A DNA stretch of 64,000 nt from Plumapathes pennacea (taxonomy: Eukaryota > Cnidaria > Anthozoa > Antipatharia > Myriopathidae), in assembly GCA_964036295.1 (NCBI GenBank), contig OZ038463.1:10655274-10719273 (forward strand), written 5' to 3'. Each line of letters begins with the position of its first letter. The first letter of the stretch is position 1. Both the position numbers and the translations under genes were made by a program. Shown piece by piece: positions 15,301 to 24,852 of this stretch. Under the pieces are notes generated by a model that worked only from the letters and a program-made list of their open reading frames with translations, did no database searches and was not told the origin of the DNA.

Positions 15301-16913
15301 CTTTCTGGTCTCTCACGGATCCCTTCAGGTTGCATCACAACCCTTGGTTCTACAATCACTGGGGGTCTCTCAGGTTTTGGCTCTGGTCTTATGTCGGGAG
15401 CTCTAGTGCTGACCTCTTTAAAGAATCCATACAGGGAGATGGTAATCCTGTTATACCAGCCCCTCAACACAACAACATCTGTGGCAGCCTAAGAGTACAG
15501 AGCAAGTGGAAACCAGAAATAAATCGTCCATAGTATATATAGATAATGCCATTTGTATGTGACAAGGAGACCATACAGTACATGTATATAACACAAGATA
15601 AAGGTATACAGTACCACATTATTTGTACTGGAAACACAGTGTGTAATTATGGCAACTCTTGGATGGCCAGATGGACACATGATCACAATTGAATTCACTG
15701 AGTAATCAGACATACCATGTATGAAGCAATCATTTGGAAGTGTGATGGTTCTTTGTAGTCAAGGCTAATTTGGAAGAGAAAAAAAAAGAGTATTAATAGC
15801 AAGGATGAGAGGATACTGACAGAGAGTACATTCACAAAAGAAAGAGTTAAGGGGAAAGAAAGGGGGGGGGGGGGGGGGATTAAGAAGGATGCAGAAATTA
15901 AGGGGCCAAAAATAAAAATGTAAAAAGAAAACAGAGGTAGAAACAAAATGACAAATGACAAATGACAGACAAATAAGATACCAAGACAAAATATGAGAGA
16001 GGTGAAGCAAAACAGAACAACAGAATTAACCCTTTCACTCCCAAAAGTGATCAACTTCAATTTTCCCCCTTCAGTTTCTCACAAGTATATAATCCAGTAT
16101 GAGGAACTTGGGTTTTGATAGCTTGCTTACAGTAGATCTCACTTTATCACTCATAATGATATATTTTCTTCTGAAAGGCTAGGAGATTCTGCATTTTGAG
16201 CTTGGGAGTTAAAGGGTTTTGAGAGAGAAGAGAATATTAGTGAGAAGCAATGTTGAAATTAACAAGAGAGTACAGTAGTACAGTTAAGAACTTACGTCCC
16301 CAGTTTCTCGAACACAACAGATCCTGGGATGTCCAGGTTCCTTATGAACAAGTCAAGTTTAAACGACTGGGGATGAGTGTCCCTGTGGAACAGAAAATCA
16401 TTACAACATTATGTCATCTGTCTCAGATTTACGCTATGCCTTGCAGCCATGTTGATGAGCACAAGATATTGCTCATTAGATTATTTTGTTAGTAACTCCA
16501 TGTCCATGAGTGTGATTGGTTGAAAATCATTGATCTTACAGTATGGTCAGCTGGATTTGTTTATTACCAGTGTAGTAACATGCATACAATAATTTCTGCA
16601 TTCTGATTGGCTGAGCGCATGTCAATTTATCCCAAACAGTGCAAAAATGTGTAATTAACAGTGCAGAAATATGAAATTAAGAGTGCAGAAATTTGAAATT
16701 AAAAATTGCTGACAGCTGGCACGCGTATTTGCAAAGCCAAACAAAACAAGGGGGCGTGTTTTCTTTCCTCAGGACGATTCCGATTCTGTTTGCGAGAAAA
16801 CAGAGTTCTTGAGAGACACTTGTGAATTGTAACAAAATTGAAAAAAAATTGCGCGACATAAATTACACTGTATGCATGTTATTAACAAGTAATCACATGA
16901 TTTCTCGTGTAAT

Positions 16914-16950
<37 letters not shown>

Positions 16951-18336
16951 CACAAATTGCACGAGCGCCATGGTCTTTGAAAAATTTACTCATGCTAAAT
17001 TATTCCAAATTGCACCCAAAATCATGCAATTACCTATACTAAACATTACTGATAAAATCTTTATTACCAATAAACAGTATGTACAGTGTATGTATAAAAT
17101 GATTTTGGGCCATTATTCTTTTGAAATGCATAGTATTGGATTAAAGTATGTTTTTCTATGACGTGTAGGATAATAGAGAAGCTCCAACTTGTAAAATACA
17201 CATAAATGTTTTATTGATTGGCCCCAGGTTTGTGAGATGTACTTTTGTTATTTATGCCTATTTTATTCAGTAAATAAGGCTTACCCAACTTTTTCCCTCT
17301 CACTGACATGGGCATGAACTCTGTGCCCTGCAGGAATGACCCGCACTTCTGTAATGGCAACAGGCCTTGGAAAGCTGATCAGATCAAGATGCATTTCCTA
17401 ACAACAAAATACATGTTCAGGTGGGGAATTCAAGCTGGGAGCTGGGGTGCATTGGTCTGGGCCCCACTGGGGTACATTGGCATGTGTAATTTAAACTTTG
17501 GCTTAACTGCAGAATACCCTGCCACATGCAATCTATTAGATACTTGGCTATGCGGTACGTGGTGAAGCTGTACCATGCAGTGTCAGTTACGCATACAATA
17601 TACCTCATTCTTTGAATAATTTTATTCACAGCATACCGTGTAGCCACTTCGTAAAACAGCTGTGAGACTTAGAATAATTTTATTCACTGCATACCATGTA
17701 GCCACTAAATAATACAGCTAAGAGACTTAAAATAAGTTTATTCACTGTGTACCACGTAGCCAGCCCTTTCCAGTAACAGTTAATGTGGCAGGGTATTCTG
17801 CAGTTGCTCTAAACTTTATAGCTGAAGGCAACTAATGCTTGAAGCATCGTTTCTCTTTTCAAGGCAGGTAATTTATATTTCCTTACTGAAAACGTCAAAA
17901 CATGTACAACGATGAAGGTTGAGGAAAAAAGAAACAATCGAATTGTCCAACTGTTGCTCTAGAATGACAAAACCTGATTTGCGAGTCCAGATAATTATCG
18001 ATTCAAATCCAGGACAGTCTAACACGTATGTCACCCGCCTGAATTCCTTGTTATCATCTACACGACATATCATTAAACGTTATAGTAGTGGATAATTGAA
18101 TGACTTGACCTTGTTCTTCCAGATCGCACCAGCAAAAGTCCTGGCGCGACCATAATGGTCGTCGAAAAGCACATGTTTGCCATCAACAGTGGAGAAAATT
18201 GGCAGTATATGCAGGTCGACCTGGGAGAGCAAAAGGCTGAAAAGCGCTTATGCCTTACCTCGTTTTCTTGATGGCTAAATGTGTCGCAGTAAAGCAGCAA
18301 GGGATCTGGTCCCTCCACGGGACAAGGAGCCGCCAT
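374..18336 (-). CDS. VIRMA: Virilizer homologue (VIRMA), m6A methyltransferase scaffold, N-terminal 33 exons
   Basis: Large nuclear scaffold of the METTL3-METTL14/WTAP m6A writer complex. Coding exons, 5' to 3': 18336-18259, 17397-17285, 16382-16296, 15764-15716, 15488-15012, 14380-14267, 13626-13594, 13335-13306, 12705-12607, 12457-12400, 12298-12270, 12008-11950, 11693-11645, 11486-11456, 11057-10984, 10880-10797, 10640-10559, 10456-10389, 9358-9254, 9173-9085, 8540-8021, 7711-7608, 6795-6686, 6285-6218, 5756-5718, 4933-4856, 4587-4545, 3934-3854, 3593-3519, 3175-3095, 2895-2833, 1314-1209, 468-374. Reading phase agrees at every join. Family landmarks: RPVAITEVRVIPAG, VVLRGWYNRITISLYG, FEEIPGLLIAGL, TVRVVDAAMALSRK, LEEICTFLENAPHLI, DPYPVLFRLL, GVLTALRVLKQLSCPP. 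The ATG at 18336 is the first in frame. About 1090 residues lie here; the human protein is about 1800, so the rest is off the left edge. Exon 5 is rich in Pro, Arg and Glu; the exon at 8540-8021 holds a SPKE repeat. Identity is very secure; individual microexons slightly less so. Confidence 0.95.
470..1110. repeat. Composite minisatellite in a VIRMA intron
   Basis: Four imperfect copies of a unit of about 75 bp (starting near 466, 538, 614 and 689) contain CTACCAAGGTGGCTAGAAC. They grade into units of about 41 bp (about 780-1110) built on GGTCAAACAAGCATTAGTG. The repeat begins inside the splice acceptor of the VIRMA exon 374-468. Each long unit therefore carries a copy of that acceptor and the first exon bases. 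Confidence 0.9.
1734..2033. mobile_element. Composite foldback element, copy 1 (VIRMA intron)
   Basis: Near-identical to 4959-5300. The first half is a palindrome around a TTTTACCACGAGAAAATAAA arm. The second half is bounded by inverted TAGGCACGAGTGTTTTAC (near 1855 and 2010). No coding capacity. A pentanucleotide TTGTA tract follows at about 2040-2078. Confidence 0.75.
4700..4821. mobile_element. Foldback MITE with AGGCCTGTTTCAAACGT termini (VIRMA intron)
   Basis: About 45 bp at the left end is the near-perfect reverse complement of the right end, with a short AT-rich loop. The terminus resembles that of the larger MITE at 55835-56521 (AGGCCTGTTCAAACGG), so both probably belong to one superfamily. 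Confidence 0.85.
4959..5300. mobile_element. Composite foldback element, copy 2 (VIRMA intron)
   Basis: Second copy of the 1734-2033 element. It carries about 40 bp more in the first palindrome (around AACGAGCGCTCCGCGAGTGA) and keeps the same inverted pair ending in CACTCGTG. Open frames across it on both strands are by-products of the palindrome. Confidence 0.75.
5412..5588. mobile_element. Foldback MITE, copy 1 (VIRMA intron)
   Basis: Inverted ends GGCCACTTCCGAAATG and CATCTCGGAAATGGCC. An inner inverted pair surrounds GAGGTCTAGTGCAAAACCTT. The same element lies at 30045-30209. Confidence 0.85.
7270..7465. mobile_element. piggyBac-type MITE, right end eroded (VIRMA intron)
   Basis: Starts with TTAACCCTTTC and shares the internal body of the family (ATCTGAGCAAGCTATA, then GTTGATCACTCTTG). 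The right terminal repeat is lost. See the intact copy at 13965-14175. Confidence 0.75.
8040..8485. repeat. In-frame coding SPKE minisatellite inside VIRMA
   Basis: A 12/24-bp repeat within exon 8021-8540 encodes about 100 residues of ESPKESPKQ-type units on the minus strand (VIRMA residues about 622-720). It separates the TVRVV...LYEVLG segment from the LEEICTFLENAP segment. The human protein has a shorter, unrelated acidic linker there. The plus-strand LGDSLGD reading is its antisense shadow. Confidence 0.85.
9385..9545 (+). mobile_element. tRNA-derived SINE
   Basis: A-box-like TGACCGAGCGGTTAGCACGC and B-box-like GAGTTCGACTCCCGG are followed by a tRNA-unrelated body ending in GGATGGGGACGTTAAGCCGT, a segment typical of marine invertebrate SINEs. 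It lies in the VIRMA intron between exons 9254-9358 and 10389-10456. Confidence 0.75.
9545..9681. mobile_element. Short foldback MITE (VIRMA intron)
   Basis: Inverted ends TAGAGGGTTTGCACG and CGTGCAGACCCTCTA, about 38 bp each with some mismatches, around an AT-rich centre. It abuts the SINE to its left. Confidence 0.8.
11231..11407. mobile_element. piggyBac-type MITE (VIRMA intron)
   Basis: TTAACACTTTCACTCCCAAG at the left end and GAGTTAA at the right, with the family body between and a small internal deletion. Confidence 0.8.
13965..14175. mobile_element. Intact piggyBac-type MITE (VIRMA intron)
   Basis: Left end TTAACCCTTTCACTCCCAAG and right end CTTGGGAGTGAAAGGGTTAA are perfect inverted repeats inside TTAA. 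TTAA duplication with CCC-starting termini is diagnostic of piggyBac-like elements. About 210 bp, non-coding: the best reference copy of the family in this window. Confidence 0.92.
14437..14679. mobile_element. Foldback MITE with CCGGTTTTTCAAA termini (VIRMA intron)
   Basis: Left arm GGGCCCGGTTTTTCAAAG...TTGGATTAG mirrors right arm CTGGATTAG...TTTTGAAAAACCAGGCCC. Non-coding. Confidence 0.8.
16026..16219. mobile_element. piggyBac-type MITE (VIRMA intron)
   Basis: TTAACCCTTTCACTCCCAAA at the left. The right end is a slightly eroded CTTGGGAGTTAAAGGGTTTT. It lies in opposite internal orientation to the 13965 copy. Confidence 0.85.
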
Positions 18337-18518
18337 CTTGAACAACACAACAACCCAGAATGCTTTGAGAGCTGAGTAGGCTTGTTCCCAGGCCGCCACA
18401 AAAAAACGTTAGAATTCACTCAAACCATGAGCCTGCGTATGAAAATTACAGGGCCGAGGAAAAGCGAGGAAAATTTTAGACAGATAAAATCATAATCCCC
18501 CCAAGCTATGCGTGGATC

Positions 18519-18800
18519 AATTCACCACTTTGGAAATGAAAATAAGACTGGGAATGAATGGAGTACCAAAAGTGCTTCTGGGATTGTTTGGGGAACGCGT
18601 GTATGAAAAGCATGGTGTAGTAAATCAAGGCCACACAATAAACTCTGATATTATCTTTACTGAGGGCAATTAGAGATCTATCACTCTTCCAGCCTGATAC
18701 CACCTTATTATGTTTTCATACATGCATCCCCCCCAAACAATTCCAGAAGCACTTTCAGTACTCCATTCAGTCTTATTTTCATTTCCAAAGTGGTGAATTC
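18519..18800. mobile_element. Long-arm foldback MITE
   Basis: Arms of about 85 bp: AATTCACCACTTTGGAAATG at the left returns inverted at the right, including the GGAGTACnnAAAGTGCTTCTGG stretch. The central loop of about 110 bp is non-coding. Confidence 0.85.
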
Positions 18801-19199
18801 CAGGATTTGTTAAACTTTGGTTGGCCCAGGGATGTTGCATGGCAATCGTAAAGAGTGGGGACTACAGGAAGAAACACAAATGTTTTTATTTTTTTTACTG
18901 GATTTGATCTACTGCCTCACTTCTCTCCAGACATACTAAACTTCTTTTTTTCTTACTTCCATACAACAGAATGCAAAACAGTCTTCTCTTTGCACCCAGA
19001 TAATTAGAGGTGGAGGTCTTATTTAAAAGGACAAGATGACAACAAGAGGTACTGTATTCTTAATTAGATGTGGGAAATTTTGAAGTTAAAAAATACATCA
19101 CCAAGCATCTAATCATTTGCAGAGGGGGGCTTATTAGAGCATTTACAGTAAGAGGCTTCATACTGTAAATGTTGTTGGATGTAGTATACAAAGAGGTTA

Positions 19200-19590
19200 T
19201 TACATGGGAAGGAGTGCAATACGGCAGAGTATTTTTACGAGTCGGTTTTATTTTTTCGAGCCTGCTTCAGGTGAGAAAAAATAAAACTGACGAGTAAAAA
19301 TACAGCCGTATTGCATGACTTTTCGTGTAATAAAATGTTTATTACACGACAAACGAAGCAGGGCAAACATTCTCGCCGCGCACAAAATGGAACAAAAAAA
19401 TGACGCGTTCATAAACTTTGCTTGCAAAAACTGATCACGCAAGCTAATAAACCAGTTGATCTGGTTCCTGACGAGTGCAATATGCTCCCATCTTTGCACT
19501 CGTTTTGGCCCGTAGTTGCACTCGAAAATGTGAAGTCCTGTAATAAAAACCCTTTCAGGACAAGTGAGGATATTCCTAGTCACTTTTGAT
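19200..19590. mobile_element. Dispersed repeat, partner of 59870-60230
   Basis: Shares with 59870-60230, in inverse orientation, CCAGTTGATCTGGTTCCTGA, GCACTCGTTTT and a GTGTAATAAxAxTTATTAC palindrome. Non-coding; open frames across it are incidental. Confidence 0.7.
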
Positions 19591-20563
19591 AAACTAAATA
19601 CAGTACATATGAAAAATAAACATACAACTTTGTTTGCAATCTTGGCTTCAAACTACTGATAAAGCTTAATTTCAAACAAGGCATAGGCAACTTGGGAAAT
19701 AGCCCATTACACCCTTTATATCTGAGTGGTGAAGGGTAAGGTAGATGTACTTGTTGGAATAAAATAATGACAAGACTAAATTATCAACATTTTGCTTTAA
19801 TATTGTTCTTTAACAATGTTCTACAAAAATAAAGAAGTTCAACAAGAAGCTGTATCCAGCAAACTTTGTGTATCTACATATTTATTTTCTTCTTCTTTTC
19901 CTTTTGCTTATCAACATAGTAACATACTGTACAATGCAGTAATTTGTGCACACAAGCTCAAAATTATGTAACACTACCAAAATGATTAACTAATCAATCC
20001 CCTATACTTTTATGTCACTTCTATTTACATGCATATGATATATGTCATTGTGCATGTTTGTTAACTTTAGTGCATTTTCTTTTCATTGCATGTTTGGTTT
20101 ACTTTACAAAACATTCACTTTATGAATAATTCTTATGGTTGTCTCAAACTACTTTTAACAAGACCCAATGCAGAACACTTACATGTTGCAACTTACACTG
20201 TAACTTAGCAGAGACAACTGCCCAAGGTTCTTCATGTGTCTCAATTGCAGAGATGCTTTGAGTGGTGTGGAAAGAAAAGAGTTGTGTCAGTCTTGAGTGT
20301 CCTTCCTTCTGTGAGCCAGTGGCTCTAGGGCACCACGGAAATTAGCTGGTCATTGGTCATTGTTACTACCATCTGTCTAACAGTAAAACCTTTTGTCATG
20401 TGAAAGCCCTGTTTTTCTTATGCACAACTTATGTCATAGAAAACCGAATTGAATTACCAGAATGTACTTAAGTAATGTCTCAAATTCTTGCACAATGACC
20501 AGATCACAACATCACAAATATATTTCCGTGGTGCCGGGCTCTAGCTTGACCTTTCATTTTCTT

Positions 20564-20761
20564 GTAAACCCTTTCACTCTCAAGAGCAACTTCACTTTTC
20601 TATTCCAGCCTCTGACCAGAAATCTACAGTTATCATGCAGAAGGAATTGGTTTTTAATAGCTTGCTCAGTTGAAAGCTGATTAAACAATCAGTTCTCACA
20701 ACATCATCATTTTCAAGATTGGGAGAATTGCTGCACTTCGAGCCTGGGGTGAAAGGGTTAA
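20564..20761. mobile_element. piggyBac-type MITE, diverged
   Basis: Left end AAACCCTTTCACTCTCAAG, right end GGGTGAAAGGGTTAA, with the family body between (TAGCTTGCTCAG, TCAGTTCTCAC). Confidence 0.75.
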
Positions 20762-21307
20762 AGGGAAAAGACCTGCGCTGGAACAGTTGTTTTCTTATAA
20801 CACTTCATTTTAATTCCCTTTCAAAAATGGGAAAATAAAGCATGGAACTGGAGCACTGAAAACCAACAACATTCCTCTACAGGAAAACAAAAGGTCAAGC
20901 TAAACTGATTACCACAGGACTCTGATACTTTACCAGGTTAGCTTTGCATCTTCTGTGAGCAACTTCCTGCCACCACCATCAGGATCTGCAAAGGAAAGAG
21001 AAAAAAGGACGAGACAAGCTGTTCATACAGTGTTTGGGTACCTATACAGATTTTCATTAACAGGTCTATTATATCAAGGTCTATATAGTTTCTGGCTGTT
21101 CCTCTAATAGATTGGCATATGGAAAATGAACTGTACATAAATGTATTCCTTGATTCAATCTCATTGATATTGCAAGCAGCAAGGTTTCTCGCTCCTGCCG
21201 AGACTCCCACATGTCTTCCTTGTGCACATTGTAATCCATTCTAGTTAACAATAATACACTTGTATACTTGGCCTGAAGTGATACAGACATTTTTCTCTTG
21301 ACAGATG

Positions 21308-22384
21308 TTACTTCCACCCATTTTGCTGGGCCTTGATGCTGCACTGAGAGCATAATTCCAGAGATACTTTCTCCTGATTAATATGAAGACACACTCCGCC
21401 ATTTCCACCGCCAACTTTCCTCTTCCTTTTGCAACTGTTGAGGCTTTCGGAGTCGCCAACTCTCTTCCTACTTCTGGTTTGGTATTTTCTCTGCGTTTCT
21501 TGAACCTTGCCTTCGTTTTGCTCAGGATCTTGGCCCCTAGAGCGTGAAACGAGAGAAGAAGACAGTGAAATTCCCGGTGTAGCAGCGATACCCTTCAAAA
21601 GAAGCGAGATGGTGCTCTGGTTTGCCAGCACGTTTTTAAAGTAAGCGAGTTCCTCTTCCAGCTTGGAAAATTTCTCCTGCATTTCTTCTGCTTCTTCCTT
21701 GAGAATCACATTTTCTTTCCTCAATTCTGATACCTCAACTTCAAGACCGTTGACGTATTTCTTCTTCTTCTGACGGTTTTCCCGCGCATAAAGTGCATTT
21801 TTTCTGGTCCTGTCAAACATCCATTTTTCTTCGTCGTTCAGATGATGAATGTCAGATTTTTCCGTCGTATTTAGAGACGATGGCCTCCCTTCTTGAGACA
21901 AGGGTGTTTCGCTTGTCGTCGACTTTTCAAAAGATAGTTTTTCGCGACTGGCCATGTTGTCGTTTTCTAACAATCTGTTCAATTCGTCGATATCAAGAAA
22001 ATCTTCATGCTGTATGCCCAGATCGGCCAGAATAGCATCAAATTCAATGTCCATTCCACTGTCAGAACTGTGTGTTGGGGATGGCGAAGATACGGAACGA
22101 TTCGTAGATTCATTCAGGACCTCAGCATGGGAAGAAACCGAACTTTTGTCCGATGGTGGCAAGGGCACTGTTTCCTTCGGGCTGGAAACAGATTCCACTT
22201 CTTCACTTGCGGTGCCTTCCTTCTCAATCACTGGTGCACAGTAATCATGATCCAAAACAGCAGCCATCACTGGGGAGGAATTTGCCATACCGTTGAAAAA
22301 GAGCGAGAAGCGGCGAAAATCAAAAGGATCCCTACTCTTCGCCTCGTGCTCAAAACGTTGCACAACGTTTTCTGTCAAACGCAT
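21308..22384 (-). CDS. CREBZF: CREBZF/Zhangfei-like bZIP transcription regulator
   Basis: Single-exon ORF of 358 residues (human CREBZF is about the same size). The basic region is near residues 190-211 (RTRKNALYARENRQKKKKY), with a leucine-zipper coiled coil at about 212-255. The segment FKNVLANQSTISLLLKGI and the C-terminal GGVCLHINQEKVSLELC are CREBZF family signatures. The N-terminal half is Ser/Glu-rich and acidic, including MDIEFDAILADLGI, a plausible activation segment. A DHDY tetrapeptide at residues 45-48 matches the HCF-1 binding consensus. Known family members are nuclear and act with HCF-1, ATF4 and CREB3-type factors in stress responses; the role here is inferred. ATG at 22384 is the first in frame; a second Met (residue 33) is possible. 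The stop is TAA at 21308-21310. Alternative: a CREB3/ATF6-like bZIP, but no membrane helix follows the zipper. Confidence 0.88.
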   Translation of the reverse strand: MRLTENVVQRFEHEAKSRDPFDFRRFSLFFNGMANSSPVMAAVLDHDYCAPVIEKEGTASEEVESVSSPKETVPLPPSDKSSVSSHAEVLNESTNRSVSSPSPTHSSDSGMDIEFDAILADLGIQHEDFLDIDELNRLLENDNMASREKLSFEKSTTSETPLSQEGRPSSLNTTEKSDIHHLNDEEKWMFDRTRKNALYARENRQKKKKYVNGLEVEVSELRKENVILKEEAEEMQEKFSKLEEELAYFKNVLANQSTISLLLKGIAATPGISLSSSLVSRSRGQDPEQNEGKVQETQRKYQTRSRKRVGDSESLNSCKRKRKVGGGNGGVCLHINQEKVSLELCSQCSIKAQQNGWK

Positions 22385-23228
22385 GTCCAGTACAACACGC
22401 AGCCGCTGGTCGAAAAAATCGCATCAAACAAGCCTCACTTCAATGTTGCGTTGGTGTGGAGCGCAGAACAGCTAGGAGTTTGTCTTGTTTGTTTTGGTCT
22501 TACCTTATAAGGTATAAATTAAAGCAAACTTACGATCTTTGTGTTTGACGATGTCGATGATACAAATAAATGATTATGCAAAATGCGACAAATGTGTACT
22601 CCAACACGCAATCCATGTCTGGTCGATTCAAGCAAGCCTCGCTTCAATGTTGCGTCTTTGAATCTCATTCGCGTTTTTTGGGAGGGGGAATTGATTTTTT
22701 GTTTTGTATTTTTGTTGTTGCTGTTGTTGTTTTGTCACTTCTTGTTTTTCGAAATGAAACACCAACAAAAACAACAAAAACAAGGCGTGATTCCAGTCTG
22801 CCTCTGAAAGGGCTGAAATTATTGCAATTATTGCAAAGAAGTAAAATCCATCAGGCCATCACATCTGCCTCGTTTATATATTGTTTAGAGTAAACGTAAG
22901 TCCCCCCTCCTTCACCGCAAGGTCCTGGGATTCCGACATGAACCCATGATATATATGGCGAAAGTTTGCCAGATTCCCGCGAACGTTTTTTTTTTTTCTT
23001 TTTTTTTTCTTTTCTTTTCTTTCTTTCTTTTTTTTTTTTTTTTTTTTTTTCAGTATTCTCCTAAAATGATGCAAAATTAAATCGAGTTAACTGATTTTGC
23101 ACCAAACTCCTTTTCCATATCACGTCGACGTTTGGGTAATTGCAGATATTGCAGACTCGTGAAGGTGCAAAAATTAATTATTTATCGCTTTTTAAGATAT
23201 CTGAAAACCGGCCGCCATCACTACTTAC
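22385..23228. other. Intergenic, AT-rich, simple-sequence tracts
   Basis: The 5' flank of the bZIP gene. A Gly/Thr-rich simple region lies at about 22680-22790 and a long T-rich tract at 22986-23050. No convincing gene. Confidence 0.5.
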
Positions 23229-24852
23229 AAATATTGATAAGAAACTGTTCTTCAGGTTCCCGCATATACCAAAGTATTTCTTTTACGCCGCTTAGCTGCA
23301 GATAGACTAGACCGTACAAAAACAAAAACAAAAACAAAAACAAAAACAAAAAAAACGCAACTGTACGTTTCTTTTTGAACGTTTCTTGGTTTATAGCCAG
23401 CAAGCATTTACGCCACCATAATTTTATTTCTTGTTCATATTTTGCCACAGGTAGCCTGGAAGCACTGAGAGTAGACGACAGCACAACCGAGGTAAGTTTC
23501 AATACCTTTGTTATCGATTAGAATATATGTCCTGATACGTCCACTCCTGTGGCCAGGAAAGCCCCACCAAAACATCTCAACCTGGCGAACTGCACATGAT
23601 TGTGGAAGTAGCTGCTTCATTTGGCATAATGCGGCTATCTGTTCAGCAAGTTCACTACATAAAAAATACCATGCATAATCAGATACCTTTATTTTACAGG
23701 GTAGATTGACAAAAACTAAATAAGATAAACATAATAGTGTCCATACAGCTCGTGCTTGCTTGTCGACCTCAGCAAACAACAACGAACGTTTCAGTGGAAC
23801 CTCTGAAATGTACAACAGCACGCGACACCAAGCAACAGTGACTAAATGAAGCAACTCAGGTTGCTAAACAGTAACAGTTAATTAGCGACAATCAGTTTAA
23901 CTCACTGACAGCAAACTCGCTTGACTGACTACTACATTTGTTTTAGAAAATAGCAAGTTGTTCAACACCGAAAACTGGTAAAAGAAAAACATGTGTACTT
24001 CTCCCCTTACATGAAATATGGCTGTCCCCAGTTCCCCTTAGGACAGTGGGACTTCAGTATATTTTGACATGAATTGCTTCGCTCCTGTGCATCTCGCACG
24101 TGTCCACATACCGCACCAGCTTTCGGTGCGAAGTATTTACAAGAATTAAGGTTTAGAAACTGAACCCTTTCTCTCCCAAGAGTGATCAACTTCAATTTTC
24201 TCCTTCAGTTTTTTCACCAGAAATATATCACACAGTAAGGAGAACTTTGCTTTTCGATATCTTGATCAGATGAAAGCTCATTACTATGGATTCTTACTAT
24301 ATCACTCGTACATTTAATCTTAGGAGGTTAAGGGAAGTCTATATTTTGAGCCTGGGAGCCAAAGGAATAAGGCGGTTCACATGTACGCCCCAAGACAGGC
24401 ACAAGAAAAATTTACGTGCAAACGGGTCGACCCACAAGGAATAAGAACATTTTCCTTCTTCTTCTATGTCGCTATTTCGTCGACACAATGAATTGGCAAT
24501 TCCAGTCTTGAAATCTACGCTTGTTACTACACTGTGCGCTGATGAGCAAAGCATATGGGTTTTCTAGGCCGTAAGTAGTGAATAAGAGTAGGCACCTAAG
24601 CTGATTGACAATCACCAGTGCACGGCGACGTGCTCACTTCCGGCGTTCGTCTCCAGGACTCCACCACTGCGCGGTTAAAGGAAAACTCCTCACTCTGGGA
24701 ACGAGGCAAAGTTGGCGTACTGAGGGAATGCCCGGTTTCAGGGCTTGGGCACCAGCTTCTAGGCTTTGTGGAGCGGCAAGCGCGAATGTGCCCCAAGATG
24801 GCGTCCTCCTCGCTCGAAGCCGAGGAACTCAGGTTTACACGGGGAATCTGAA
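23229..24852 (-). CDS. Unrecognised, possible exons of a minus-strand gene
   Basis: Three open segments are bounded by plausible splice sites: 24852-24626 (acceptor TTTCAG, donor GTGAGC, content SSEEDAILGHIRACRSTKPR), 23654-23506 (acceptor ATGTAG, donor GTATTG, content ELAEQIAALCQMKQLLPQ then FWWGFPGHRSGRIRTY) and 23295-23229 (acceptor CTGCAG, donor GTAAGT, content GVKEILWYMREPEEQF). I recognise no family. Reading phases between the segments do not agree as drawn, so at least one exon is missing or one segment is spurious. A possible fourth segment is 23464-23367 (YEQEIKLWWRKCLLAI). Treat as a lead, not a gene model. Confidence 0.25.
23315..23354. repeat. (AAAAAC)n microsatellite
   Basis: Six or seven near-perfect AAAAAC units next to the exon-like segments above. 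Confidence 0.9.
24163..24367. mobile_element. piggyBac-type MITE, diverged
   Basis: Left end AACCCTTTCTCTCCCAAGAG, right end GAGCCTGGGAGCCAAAGGAA, with the family body between (TTTTCACCAGAAATATATCA, GATGAAAGCTCATTACTA). Confidence 0.75.

Larger units (their letters stand above)
18337..21307. other. Intergenic region between VIRMA and the CREBZF-like gene
   Basis: About 3 kb. The left end holds the VIRMA 5' flank. The rest holds three repeats (18519-18800, about 19200-19590, 20564-20761) and AT-rich single-copy sequence. Part of 19.9-21.3 kb could be 3' UTR of the bZIP gene, but I see no decisive poly(A) site. Confidence 0.5.
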
